The notes: generated by a model not told the origin, from the sequence alone. A stretch of DNA of 6,268 bases from Verrucomicrobiales bacterium (GCA_002721375.1 PBKH01000051.1:44465-50732), one strand, 5' to 3'; shown: positions 1 through 6,065, counted from the stretch's first letter. Numbers and translations are program-made.

Positions 1-348
1 GGGATATTAAGCTATCTCGAAAGCGTGCCGGAGGCTGAAAGCGCCTGGGAAGGCGACTGCTTTGTGTTCGACCATCGGGTAGCGGTGAAGCACGGATTGG
101 AACAGGGCGACTTCGAGATTTGCTTCGGCTGCCGATGGCCAATCTCCGAGGCGGAGACTCAATCACCGAAGTACGAACCGGGCGTGTGTTGCCCGCGATG
201 TGCGAATGAGTTGACCGAAGAACGTCGCGAACGGCTGCGCGAACGCCACAAACAGGTGATGCTAGCCCGCAAACGCAACGACTCCCACATTGGTGAGCAA
301 CCAAGACGCAAACCCAAGCAAGAAAAGCATCCGAAAAAAAATGCCTGA
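1..348 (+). CDS. trhO: tRNA uridine(34) hydroxylase TrhO, C-terminal part (5' truncated by window)
   Basis: The frame is open from base 1 and gives 115 residues, so the gene begins outside the window. The first residues (GILSYLE, then [14 protein letters not shown]) match the end of the rhodanese domain and the following conserved block of the TrhO/YceA (UPF0176) family, which makes 5-hydroxyuridine at tRNA position 34. The catalytic rhodanese cysteine lies upstream and cannot be seen. A cysteine cluster follows, CFGC then CCPRC around the conserved [11 protein letters not shown] stretch, as expected for the family's C-terminal zinc-like module. The tail after about residue 80 is very basic (Arg/Lys rich) and probably disordered. 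GTG at base 25 would be an internal start only and is not needed. The last 8 bp overlap the next gene's ATG, suggesting co-transcription. Family assignment is confident; the tail is variable. Confidence 0.9.
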   Translation, partial: GILSYLESVPEAESAWEGDCFVFDHRVAVKHGLEQGDFEICFGCRWPISEAETQSPKYEPGVCCPRCANELTEERRERLRERHKQVMLARKRNDSHIGEQPRRKPKQEKHPKKNA

Positions 349-967
349 AGCCGAACCCCAGATTTTCAAATGGACATGGTGCCTGCTGCCCGTAATCGCA
401 GCCGTGATTGGATGGGGCACAAATTATCTAGCTGTACGAATGCTATTTCATCCGCGCGAAGAAATACGAATCCTTGGTCTGCGAATCCAGGGTGTTTTCC
501 CCAAGCGACAGCAGGCATTGGCGGAGAAACTCGGCCAACTAGTCGCTCGTGAATTATTCTCAATGGAGGACGTTCGGAGGCATCTACAAGGGGACGAATT
601 TGTCGCACACGTCACCAAGGTGATCGAGGGAAAGGTTGATGAGTTTTTGAAGAACAATCTGATGGAAGCAATCCCGATGGCTGCAATGTTTCTAGGGTCG
701 GACATGGTGGAAAAAATCAAATATTCATTGGTCAATTGCCTGGCTAAAGCCGTACCGGAACTTGGTGAGATGTTCATAAGTCATCTCGAAAAAAACATGA
801 ATGTCGAAAAATTGGTGCGAGATAAAGTTTCAGCATTTTCCAGCGACAAACTCGAGGAAATACTGCTCGGCATCATGCGGAGAGAATTTCGTTTTATCGA
901 AGGAGTCGGAGCCATCCTCGGGTTTCTAATTGGCTTGGTGCAAGTGGGAATGCTGTGGATTCTGTAG
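341..967 (+). CDS. DUF445 (UPF0754, YheB-like) membrane protein, short form
   Basis: The product is 208 residues from the ATG at 341. It opens with a transmembrane segment followed by the DUF445 signature ([20 protein letters not shown], about residues 17-36). A mostly helical soluble middle has the repeated '[15 protein letters not shown]'-like character of the family. The C-terminus is a second hydrophobic segment preceded by [20 protein letters not shown] (about 182-201), another family hallmark. DUF445 proteins have no established enzymatic role. This one is about half the length of the longer YheB or YjiN forms, but short versions exist, so it need not be truncated. In-frame TTG (290) and GTG (293) codons would add 17 basic residues lying inside trhO; the ATG is preferred because homology begins after it. 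No clear Shine-Dalgarno is seen. The 8-bp overlap with trhO points to one transcript. Confidence 0.85.
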   Translation: MPEAEPQIFKWTWCLLPVIAAVIGWGTNYLAVRMLFHPREEIRILGLRIQGVFPKRQQALAEKLGQLVARELFSMEDVRRHLQGDEFVAHVTKVIEGKVDEFLKNNLMEAIPMAAMFLGSDMVEKIKYSLVNCLAKAVPELGEMFISHLEKNMNVEKLVRDKVSAFSSDKLEEILLGIMRREFRFIEGVGAILGFLIGLVQVGMLWIL

Positions 968-980
968 GCAAACAGCCTTT

Positions 981-1007
981 GTACAGCATAATAGCGCTTG
1001 CGTGTAC
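981..1007. other. Imperfect hairpin downstream of the DUF445 gene
   Basis: GTACAGCA (981-988) can pair with TGC-g-TGTAC (999-1007), leaving one bulged G and a 10-nt loop. It begins 14 bp after the DUF445 stop codon. No T-tract follows, so it is not a good intrinsic terminator; it could stabilise the 3' end of the trhO-DUF445 message or be chance. The rest of 968-1110 shows nothing recognisable. Confidence 0.25.
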
Positions 1008-1110
1008 GTTACCCTCGTCGCATCAACACCCAAAACAGGTTGAATACTAGAAGATTTTCTTAACCACCACGCTGTTAGACCGAATCAAATGGCTCTCCTC
1101 TAAAACCTTA

Positions 1111-1140
1111 AAAATAAAAAAGCCCCAGACTTAACGGGGC
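1111..1140 (-). terminator. Rho-independent terminator of rpsT
   Basis: Read on the minus strand, a GCCCC/GGGGC stem (1140-1136 with 1126-1122) encloses a 9-nt loop and is followed at once by six T, an A and four more T (1121-1111). It starts about 30 nt after the rpsT stop codon. On the plus strand the same stem is followed only by CTTTGAAATTTT, so termination of the trhO-DUF445 transcript here would be weaker but possible. Confidence 0.85.
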
Positions 1141-1169
1141 CTTTGAAATTTTAGTTGGCTCTTAATAAC

Positions 1170-1433
1170 TTAATCGCTCGAGTTTACACGGCTTGCCAAT
1201 CTAGATTTCTTTCGATCTGCCTTAGCGGAATGAATAACTCCAAGCTTAGCCGCCTTGTCGAATGCGGAAGATGCGGCATTCAGCGCGATCTGAGTGGCCT
1301 CTTTCTTACCAGCCTTGATTGCATCATTGAGACGTCGTTCGGCCGTCTTGAGGGTACTCTTGACAGAACGGTTACGGGCCTGTTTGGTCGCATCACTGCG
1401 CATCCGGCGCTTTGCTGACTTGATATTTGGCAT
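1170..1433 (-). CDS. rpsT: 30S ribosomal protein S20 (bS20)
   Basis: The gene encodes 87 residues, the normal length for bS20, a primary binder of 16S rRNA in the body of the small subunit. The N-terminus MPNIKSAKRRMR is the conserved S20 start (lysine/arginine-rich helix), followed by the typical RNRSVKSTLKTAERR block and the lysine-rich C-terminal helix ending KADRKKSRLASRVN. Start is ATG at 1433-1431; no Shine-Dalgarno lies in front of it, the leader being A/T-rich. It is a single-gene unit with its own promoter (1471-1498) and terminator (1111-1140). mrp lies upstream on the same strand, separated by 93 bp. Confidence 0.97.
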   Translation of the reverse strand: MPNIKSAKRRMRSDATKQARNRSVKSTLKTAERRLNDAIKAGKKEATQIALNAASSAFDKAAKLGVIHSAKADRKKSRLASRVNSSD

Positions 1434-1470
1434 CGTTTAAAAAATTGCTAAACTAGCGAAAAGGCCGCGC

Positions 1471-1498
1471 AAATTACTAAATTCCAAGCGCTTGTCAA
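1471..1498 (-). promoter_or_regulatory. Sigma70-type promoter of rpsT
   Basis: On the minus strand a perfect -35 TTGACA (1498-1493) is separated by 16 bp from a -10-like TAATTT (1476-1471). Transcription would begin near 1464, giving a leader of about 30 nt before the rpsT ATG. A perfect 10-bp palindrome CAAGCGCTTG (1485-1494) sits in the spacer and touches the -35 box. Box positions are read directly; activity is inferred. Confidence 0.7.
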
Positions 1499-1526
1499 CC
1501 GGTTAAATGGATAATTCAGACAAAAA

Positions 1527-2594
1527 TCACTCCGCAGGTGCAGCCAATTTTTCCTCCAATTGCTGGGCGATCTGCCCAAATACCTCTGCGGGAGGCGAGT
1601 CAGACTCACCCACGACCACCGGCACACCGTTGTCGCCGCCCTTCCGAATTTCGGTGTAGAGCGGCACCTCCCCAAGAAATGGCACTCCCTGACGAGCCGC
1701 CTCGTCCTGACCACCTCCGTAACCAAAGATCTCAACCCGATCACCCCCGGGAGCAATAAAATAGCTCATATTCTCAATCATACCTATGATCGGCACATTG
1801 ACCTTGCGAAACATCTCGATCCCTTTGCGGACAACACCGAGCGACGCCTCTTGAGGCGTGGTCACGATTACTCCACCGTCAAGCGGCACAGTCTGGCAGA
1901 GGGAGAGTTGCGCGTCTCCCGTTCCGGGTGGCAAGTCAACGAGGAGGTAATCCAGTTCGCCCCAATCAACCTGCATAACGAATTGCTGGATCGTCCTCAT
2001 GATCATTGGCCCACGCCAGATAACCGGCTGGTCATCCTGCAGCAGAAAGCCCATACTCATTAGTTTGACGCCATGGTTCTCTAGAGGCACAAGTTTTTCC
2101 TCACCACCCTCGGTAACGGACGGACGCCCATTAACACCCATCATCAACGGAATGCTCGGGCCATAAATATCACAGTCAAGCAAGCCGATACTTGAGCCGC
2201 GCTTGGCCAAAGCGCAGGCGAGGTTAACAGAAACGGTAGATTTTCCCACGCCGCCCTTGCCACTGGCAACAGCAATGACACGCGCAATGCCTGGAGTTTT
2301 TTGCGGAGCCTGGTCAGACGCAGGTCCGCCGGGCTGAGTTGGGCTGCCTTCAGTTGGTTGGACTACCTGCACGTGAGCCAAACGGACGCCATCGACTGCC
2401 TTGATTACCTCCTCGCAATCGGACTTGATCTGTCCAGAGATCTCGGCATTGGCGCTGGTTAGATGTATAGCAATGCTGACCGCACCGTTGGCAACTGAGA
2501 CGTCCTTTACAATACCGAAGGAAACAATGTCCCTCGAGTAACCGGGGTATTTGACCCCCTTAAGGGCATCAAGAATCTCGTTTTCGCTTGGCAT
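1527..2594 (-). CDS. mrp: Mrp/NBP35 (ApbC-like) iron-sulfur carrier ATPase
   Basis: The product is 355 residues from the ATG at 2594; a TTG four codons upstream (2606) is possible but less likely. Residues about 2-82 form a MIP18/DUF59 domain (ILDALKGVKYPGYSRDIVSF). A Pro/Gln/Ser-rich linker follows, then a ParA/MinD-type ATPase: deviant Walker A GKGGVGKST (112-120), DCDIYGPSIP (140-149), WRGPMIMR, VDLPPGTGD (219-227) and IENMSYF (273-279). The family binds and transfers Fe-S clusters to apoproteins in the cytoplasm. Many Mrp proteins carry a CPxC pair right after MSYF; here that stretch reads IAPGGDRVEIFG and has no cysteine, as in some other lineages, so cluster ligation is uncertain. No Shine-Dalgarno is seen. 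The gene diverges from the sigma factor gene across a 140-bp gap in which I could not identify a convincing promoter for either. Confidence 0.95.
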   Translation of the reverse strand: MPSENEILDALKGVKYPGYSRDIVSFGIVKDVSVANGAVSIAIHLTSANAEISGQIKSDCEEVIKAVDGVRLAHVQVVQPTEGSPTQPGGPASDQAPQKTPGIARVIAVASGKGGVGKSTVSVNLACALAKRGSSIGLLDCDIYGPSIPLMMGVNGRPSVTEGGEEKLVPLENHGVKLMSMGFLLQDDQPVIWRGPMIMRTIQQFVMQVDWGELDYLLVDLPPGTGDAQLSLCQTVPLDGGVIVTTPQEASLGVVRKGIEMFRKVNVPIIGMIENMSYFIAPGGDRVEIFGYGGGQDEAARQGVPFLGEVPLYTEIRKGGDNGVPVVVGESDSPPAEVFGQIAQQLEEKLAAPAE

Positions 2595-2734
2595 AAAAAG
2601 TGGCAAGACTGTTGCTCAAACCTAGCTGGTTGGCAAGCAGCAGCAGCGGTTACCCAATCACGGATCGTAATTTTGGGACAACCAACAGAGTCTAGAGGTG
2701 TTACTTATTTAGCGGTATTGTTCTGTGAACTCCA

Positions 2735-3346
2735 ATGCAAGTAACCGAAACGGCTCACGAGACTGACATACGAACCGACGAGGAACTGGTCGCGCTCGTT
2801 GTCGATGGTAACGTGGACTGCTTCGAGGTGTTAATTATCCGCTATCAGACGCGCGTATTCGGAATGGCACGAAAATATTTCCGCAACGAATCGGATGTGG
2901 AGGACATCGTGCAAACAATCTTCACAAAAACTTTCCAAAGACTGGCCAGCTATAAAGGCACGGCCCCTTTCGAGCATTGGTTCATGCGGCTTTCGATAAA
3001 TACCTGCTATGACGCCCTGCGCCGGCATCGCAACCGCCCCGAACAAACCATTAGTGACATGCTGTTTGACAGCGAGAGCTGGGAGGATCGGCTAAGTAAT
3101 ATACCGGATTCCGATGATCCCAAAGCTCTTAATCAAGCCAGGGAGCTGGTACACACCGTGCTCGACCAGATCTCCGATCGTGCAAGAATCGTCCTAACGA
3201 TGCAGGAACTCGAAGGTCGCTCAATCCGCGAAATCGCCGGCATTACTGGCTGGTCCGAATCACTCGTAAAAGTACAGGCATTCCGAGCCCGCAAGGAAAT
3301 GCGGCAAGCGGTAGAACGATTTCTTATGAAGGAGAAAAGATTGTAA
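2735..3346 (+). CDS. ECF-type RNA polymerase sigma factor
   Basis: The 203-residue protein has the two-domain ECF sigma70 layout. Region 2 spans about residues 27-98, with the DVEDIVQTIF core-binding motif (54-63), a TAPFEHWFMRLSINTCYD stretch and the basic LRRHRNR end that contacts the -10 element. Region 4 spans about 137-196 with a helix-turn-helix: EGRSIREIAGITGWSESLVK then VQAFRARKEMRQ. There are no regions 1.1 or 3 and no C-terminal extension, as expected for ECF factors. The start is the first in-frame ATG; no Shine-Dalgarno is visible. The gene is followed after 37 bp by a membrane protein and then an LTxxQ protein on the same strand, an arrangement typical of a sigma factor controlled from the envelope. 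Which ECF group it belongs to, and the signal, cannot be read from sequence alone. Confidence 0.93.
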   Translation: MQVTETAHETDIRTDEELVALVVDGNVDCFEVLIIRYQTRVFGMARKYFRNESDVEDIVQTIFTKTFQRLASYKGTAPFEHWFMRLSINTCYDALRRHRNRPEQTISDMLFDSESWEDRLSNIPDSDDPKALNQARELVHTVLDQISDRARIVLTMQELEGRSIREIAGITGWSESLVKVQAFRARKEMRQAVERFLMKEKRL

Positions 3347-3383
3347 CCGCTCGAACTGTTATGACGTCAACATAAATTGGCAG

Positions 3384-3827
3384 ATGAAAGCCACAGAGAC
3401 AGAGAAACAGGAACAGTTTTTGAAGATGGCGAAAGCCGTCCAGACGGATGAACGGGTGCCGATCGAGTTCGCGTCCCGAATGATGGCACGAGTCCGGGAA
3501 AAACACTCGCTTGAAACCGGATCCGAAGACGAACGCTTCCTGCGTTTCGCACGGAATCTCCCTGACAACGAACGCGTACCATACGCCTTCGAGAATCGAA
3601 TCATGGCACAGATACGCGACCTACTTTTGCCTGATCCATTAACCCATTGGACTCGCATGCTGTGGCGTGCTGCTGTCCCATGCCTTACCGTGATGATGCT
3701 AGCAATGCTTTTATCCGAAAAGGAACCAGCAGACACATCCCCCAGTCTGACAGTCGATCAGTTTAATTTTGCCGACTTCGAGACAGTGATGCTGGCCTCG
3801 TTCGACGACCTGGAACTCACTTGGTGA
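3384..3827 (+). CDS. Single-pass membrane protein with duplicated motif; candidate anti-sigma factor
   Basis: I do not recognise a named family. The 147-residue product has a charged cytoplasmic-type N-terminal half of about 90 residues, one probable transmembrane segment (about 93-110, WRAAVPCLTVMMLAMLL), and an acidic, Phe/Asp-rich C-terminal tail of about 37 residues. This is the topology of an anti-sigma factor. The N-terminal half contains two copies of a 30-residue motif (10-39 and 50-79), each with F-L-x-x-A, ERVP, F, R-x-M-A and R at matching places. The HxxxCxxC motif of zinc-binding anti-sigma domains is absent. It lies 37 bp after the ECF sigma gene and its stop overlaps the next start (GTGA, 3824-3827), so the three genes are probably one operon. 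The anti-sigma role is inferred from position and topology only. No Shine-Dalgarno precedes the ATG. Confidence 0.8.
   Translation: MKATETEKQEQFLKMAKAVQTDERVPIEFASRMMARVREKHSLETGSEDERFLRFARNLPDNERVPYAFENRIMAQIRDLLLPDPLTHWTRMLWRAAVPCLTVMMLAMLLSEKEPADTSPSLTVDQFNFADFETVMLASFDDLELTW
3411..3620 (+). repeat. Protein-level tandem duplication within the candidate anti-sigma gene
   Basis: Codons 10-39 (3411-3500) and 50-79 (3531-3620) encode related 30-residue units, offset by exactly 40 codons with no gaps. Thirteen of 30 positions are identical by eye, including F-L, A, ERVP, F, R, MA and R; most others are conservative (K/R, V/I, M/I, E/D, D/N). The nucleotide sequences have diverged, so the duplication is old rather than an unstable DNA repeat. 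Confidence 0.75.
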
Positions 3828-4345
3828 ACGCTTGGAAACCCATATTAGCCGCATTGGTCATCTTTATCACCGGTGTTGTAACTGGAGGGATCATGCTGGA
3901 CCGTACGAAATCCAAAGCGACACGAATGTTACAACGGGATTTCCCATATCAACGCGGCCCACACAACCCCGACAATCGCCCCGGTTCTCGTATGGAAGGC
4001 CAGTTAAACTCGCTAATGGAACGCATCCAAAGCGACATCAAACTAACCGACGAACAGGCTGCCAAGGTCGAATTGGCATTTAAGTCAAGCCGAGAAGAGA
4101 TGAAAACCTGCTGGGATGAAATGCGTAGGCGCATGCGCATCTCGACAAAAAATCTAAAGGACTCTTTACGCACCGACCTTACGGAGAAACAACTTGAGAA
4201 AATTGAAAAATATCTGCGTCCAACCTCTTCCCGAGAACGTTTCAAGGGAAACCCACGCCCCGGGGACAGGCCCGGTTTTCGAAAAAGGAAAAACGGAGAT
4301 AAGCAATCGCTCCAGCTACCACCATCTTCATCTGAGCATCCCTGA
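3824..4345 (+). CDS. Membrane-anchored LTxxQ (Spy/CpxP-like, periplasmic metal-sensor-like) protein
   Basis: From the GTG at 3824, which overlaps the previous stop as GTGA, the product is 173 residues; a TTG one codon earlier is also possible. An uncleaved-looking N-terminal transmembrane helix (about 5-24, ILAALVIFITGVVTGGIML) is followed by a Pro/Arg/Asn-rich linker, then a helical region (about 60-133) with two LTxxQ motifs, LTDEQ (74-78) and LTEKQ (119-123). This spacing of paired LTxxQ motifs is the hallmark of Spy/CpxP and related periplasmic heavy-metal-resistance/sensor proteins, which bind unfolded proteins or tune envelope signalling. The C-terminal 40 residues are strongly basic and rich in Pro, Gly, Arg and Ser. 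One cysteine (96). The gene is last in the sigma locus and overlaps the 3' end of miaA by 18 bp in convergent orientation. Role in sensing is inferred. Confidence 0.8.
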   Translation: MNAWKPILAALVIFITGVVTGGIMLDRTKSKATRMLQRDFPYQRGPHNPDNRPGSRMEGQLNSLMERIQSDIKLTDEQAAKVELAFKSSREEMKTCWDEMRRRMRISTKNLKDSLRTDLTEKQLEKIEKYLRPTSSRERFKGNPRPGDRPGFRKRKNGDKQSLQLPPSSSEHP

Positions 4346-5236
4346 TAACCGCTCGCTGCATACATCTGCAGGCTCCCCCTCTTTCCACTCAAACGCTCTG
4401 CATTTCATCTGGTTTCGGAACCATGATCGTTGACGCTTGGCAAACTGGCGCGTTTTAATTTTCACCTGCTCGATTGTCTCTTCCAATCCAAATATGCCAT
4501 CCAAAAAATCTAGTACTTGCCGATAACCAATCGCCTGACATGCGGTACGGTTTTCACGAAAACCGCGCTTAATCAAACACTTGGTTTCCTCAACAAGCCC
4601 CTTTTCAAACATTATATCGACTCGTTCATGAATACGTCGATTCAGAGCTTCAACCTCTAACTGGATGCAAAACAAATTGATCGGTGTTTGGCCGATTTCA
4701 TTCCAACCGGTTCGCTGCTCCGAGTACGGACTCCCTGTTAATCGAATAACTTCCACGGCACGGACGACACGCCGCCGGTTTTGGCGATCGATCGACTCGA
4801 ATGCCGCCAAGTCTTCAGCCTTCAACTCATCGAGTAATACGTCGAGCGGCGTGGCCTCCAACTCAGCACGTAAAGACTCATCGCTGGAGGGACTCTCACC
4901 AAGACCTTCAAACAACGCTCGAAAATAAAGCCCAGTGCCACCGCAGAAAATAGGCCTTGCACCCCGTGACCGAACCACCTCCTCGGCACGCTTAGCCAAG
5001 CAAATAAACTGTGCAACATCAAACGGAGCGTCAATTTCGGCTACGTCAATCAAGTGATGCGGCACCTCTCCCTGATCCTGTGCGCTTGGCTTGGCTGTAC
5101 CGATATCGAGTCCACGATAAACTTGCATCGAGTCCACTGAGATGATCTCCCCGCCTAATCGCTTGGCCAAACGCTGAGCAAGCGCCGACTTGCCACTCGC
5201 CGTCGGACCGGCAAGGTAAACCGCCGTAGTACTCAA
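4328..5236 (-). CDS. miaA: tRNA dimethylallyltransferase (isopentenyl-tRNA transferase) MiaA
   Basis: MiaA adds a dimethylallyl group to N6 of A37 in tRNAs reading UNN codons. The 302 residues are full length. Visible motifs are the P-loop GPTASGKS (10-17), DSMQVYRGLDIGTAKP (35-50) around the catalytic Asp and the substrate-binding region, GGTGLY (99-104), DRQNRRRVVRAVEV (150-163), QAIGYRQ (234-240) and the C-terminal tRNA-contacting KTRQFAKRQRSWFR (261-274). The start is TTG at 5236-5234, overlapping the lspA stop as TTGA; no ATG occurs before the P-loop, so this start is forced. GAGGAAG about 10 nt upstream, inside lspA, is the only good Shine-Dalgarno in the window. Translation is probably coupled to lspA. 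No intrinsic terminator follows its stop. Confidence 0.96.
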   Translation of the reverse strand: MSTTAVYLAGPTASGKSALAQRLAKRLGGEIISVDSMQVYRGLDIGTAKPSAQDQGEVPHHLIDVAEIDAPFDVAQFICLAKRAEEVVRSRGARPIFCGGTGLYFRALFEGLGESPSSDESLRAELEATPLDVLLDELKAEDLAAFESIDRQNRRRVVRAVEVIRLTGSPYSEQRTGWNEIGQTPINLFCIQLEVEALNRRIHERVDIMFEKGLVEETKCLIKRGFRENRTACQAIGYRQVLDFLDGIFGLEETIEQVKIKTRQFAKRQRSWFRNQMKCRAFEWKEGEPADVCSERLSGMLR

Positions 5237-5790
5237 ACTTCTGACTCTTCCTCGTTCTGCTCCGCCAGAGCATGCGTTTCTGATGGTACTTTTCCCTTAT
5301 TGGCCCATGTCGCGTCCGGTTTCGGTGTCTGCAACGATTGAATGAACATCAGTCCCACCCCAGTACAAATACCGCTGTCGGCCACATTAAAAGCGGGAAA
5401 TCGAAACGGAATATAAAACTGTAGAAAATCAACCACATGATGGTGTACCACACGATCCACTAGATTACCGGCCACACCACCAAGAATCAGCCCCAGAGCC
5501 AGTTGTCCAAGCGGAACATCAGCCCCAAAATGCCTCCGCGAAACCCAGAGAAATACCAAAGCCACCAACGAGAAGATAGCCAGCCAGAAATTATTCCCAC
5601 TAAACAGACTCCACGCCGCTCCAGTATTGCCGTAATGTACAAGCTCGAAAAATCCGTGGACTACGGAAACTGGTTCCCCGTTGAACGGCAACTTCCAGAC
5701 CACAATCCACTTGGTCAACTGATCAAGCCCAAGAGTCAACAGAGCAACAAATAGGACCTTGGCATTGTGAATGGCAGTTGACGGCATCAT
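5233..5790 (-). CDS. lspA: Lipoprotein signal peptidase (signal peptidase II)
   Basis: This inner-membrane aspartyl protease removes the signal peptide from prolipoproteins after diacylglyceryl transfer. From the ATG at 5790 the product is 185 residues; a second ATG follows immediately (5787). Four hydrophobic segments can be seen. Signatures in order are LGLDQLTKW (about 20-28), the YGNTGAAWSLF loop (53-63), GGVAGNLVDR followed by VVDF with catalytic Asp 121, and FNVADSGI with catalytic Asp 138. The C-terminal tail of about 35 residues is hydrophilic and acidic (EQNEEESEV). The frame stays open upstream to a TTG at 5904, but that 38-residue extension does not look like LspA, whose first helix begins right after the chosen start. 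It forms a two-gene unit with miaA and diverges from tRNA-Glu. Confidence 0.95.
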   Translation of the reverse strand: MMPSTAIHNAKVLFVALLTLGLDQLTKWIVVWKLPFNGEPVSVVHGFFELVHYGNTGAAWSLFSGNNFWLAIFSLVALVFLWVSRRHFGADVPLGQLALGLILGGVAGNLVDRVVHHHVVDFLQFYIPFRFPAFNVADSGICTGVGLMFIQSLQTPKPDATWANKGKVPSETHALAEQNEEESEV

Positions 5791-5858
5791 CTTGCTGTCG
5801 TTTTTTTGACCCAGCGCCTCCCAATTGGCAAGCCAAGCCGACCGTTGCCGCGGCAAAA

Positions 5859-5889
5859 CTAATACCAAAGAACAGGTTTTTCGTGACAA
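5859..5889 (-). promoter_or_regulatory. Possible promoter of lspA-miaA
   Basis: On the minus strand TTGTCA (5889-5884) could be the -35 element and TATTAG (5864-5859) the -10, with an extended TGG just before it. The 19-bp spacing is long, though an extended -10 may compensate. The start would lie near 5852, about 60 nt before the lspA ATG. Pattern match only. Confidence 0.3.
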
Positions 5890-5910
5890 ATACCAAAAAG
5901 CCAATAGATT
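5883..5910 (+). promoter_or_regulatory. Possible promoter of tRNA-Glu
   Basis: GTGACA (5883-5888, five of six consensus -35 bases) is separated by 16 bp from TAGATT (5905-5910, four of six -10 bases). Transcription would start near 5917, leaving a 15-nt leader to be removed by RNase P. Its -35 box coincides with the proposed lspA -35 on the other strand. Pattern match only. Confidence 0.35.
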
Positions 5911-5915
5911 GACCC

Positions 5916-5935
5916 GGTCTTTTCACGAAGAGACC
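5916..5935 (+). other. Hairpin overlapping the 5' end of tRNA-Glu
   Basis: GGTCTTTT (5916-5923) can pair with AAGAGACC (5928-5935) around a CACG loop, with one mismatch. The right arm includes the first four bases of the mature tRNA, so in the precursor this hairpin would compete with the acceptor stem. It may be chance. Confidence 0.3.
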
Positions 5936-6006
5936 CCTTCGTCTAGTGGTTAGGACACCGGCCTTTCACGCCGGCAGCACGGGTTCGAGTCCCGTAGGGG
6001 TCGCCA
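5932..6006 (+). tRNA. tRNA-Glu (anticodon UUC)
   Basis: The 75-nt gene includes an encoded 3' CCA (6004-6006). The acceptor stem GACCCCT (5932-5938) pairs fully with AGGGGTC (5996-6002), with discriminator G6003. The anticodon stem CCGGC/GCCGG (5958-5962 and 5970-5974) encloses the loop CTTTCAC with anticodon TTC at 5965-5967. A standard T arm with GGTTCGAGTCC is present, as is a D arm with TAGTGGTTAGGAC. It reads GAA/GAG codons. It stands alone, divergent from lspA, and is followed by a putative recombinase gene, which makes its 3' end a likely attachment site. Confidence 0.97.
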
Positions 6007-6033
6007 CTTTAACTTCCTCATTACCAAATACTT

Positions 6034-6053
6034 AAACATCAAGGTGTTTTTTT
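6034..6053 (+). terminator. Weak possible terminator after tRNA-Glu
   Basis: AAACA (6034-6038) and TGTTT (6045-6049) can form a short A/T-rich hairpin with a 6-nt loop. A run of seven T (6047-6053) overlaps its right arm. The T-tract is convincing, the stem is not. Confidence 0.3.
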
Positions 6054-6065
6054 CGTCTTGTTTTC

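Noticed and set aside
1155..1418. Plus-strand frame opposite rpsT
   Set aside because: Shadow of rpsT, which has full-length homology, its own promoter and a terminator on the other strand.
1560..2063. Long plus-strand frame opposite mrp
   Set aside because: It is antisense to a conserved ATPase gene and its translation shows no family resemblance.
2675..2694. GGGAC...GTCTA upstream of the sigma gene as an ECF autoregulatory promoter
   Set aside because: The two boxes are only about 10 bp apart, whereas ECF promoters need about 15-17 bp between them; no other convincing promoter was found in 2595-2734.
3362..3369. TGACGTCA palindrome between the sigma gene and the membrane protein gene
   Set aside because: The symmetry ends at 8 bp and there is no promoter around it; it is expected by chance at this length.
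4260..4285. CCGGG/CCCGG hairpin followed by TTTT (plus strand)
   Set aside because: It lies inside the LTxxQ coding region, about 60 bp before the stop; the stem is only 5 bp and the T-run 4 bases, so it is more likely a by-product of Pro/Gly/Arg codons.
3949..4392. Minus-strand frame opposite the LTxxQ gene
   Set aside because: Composition is Ser/Arg rich with no motif; the plus-strand gene has a membrane helix, paired LTxxQ motifs and an operon start.
5791..5904. N-terminal extension of lspA to the TTG at 5904
   Set aside because: The extra 38 residues do not resemble LspA, whose first helix starts just after the ATG at 5790, and they would overlap the proposed promoter.
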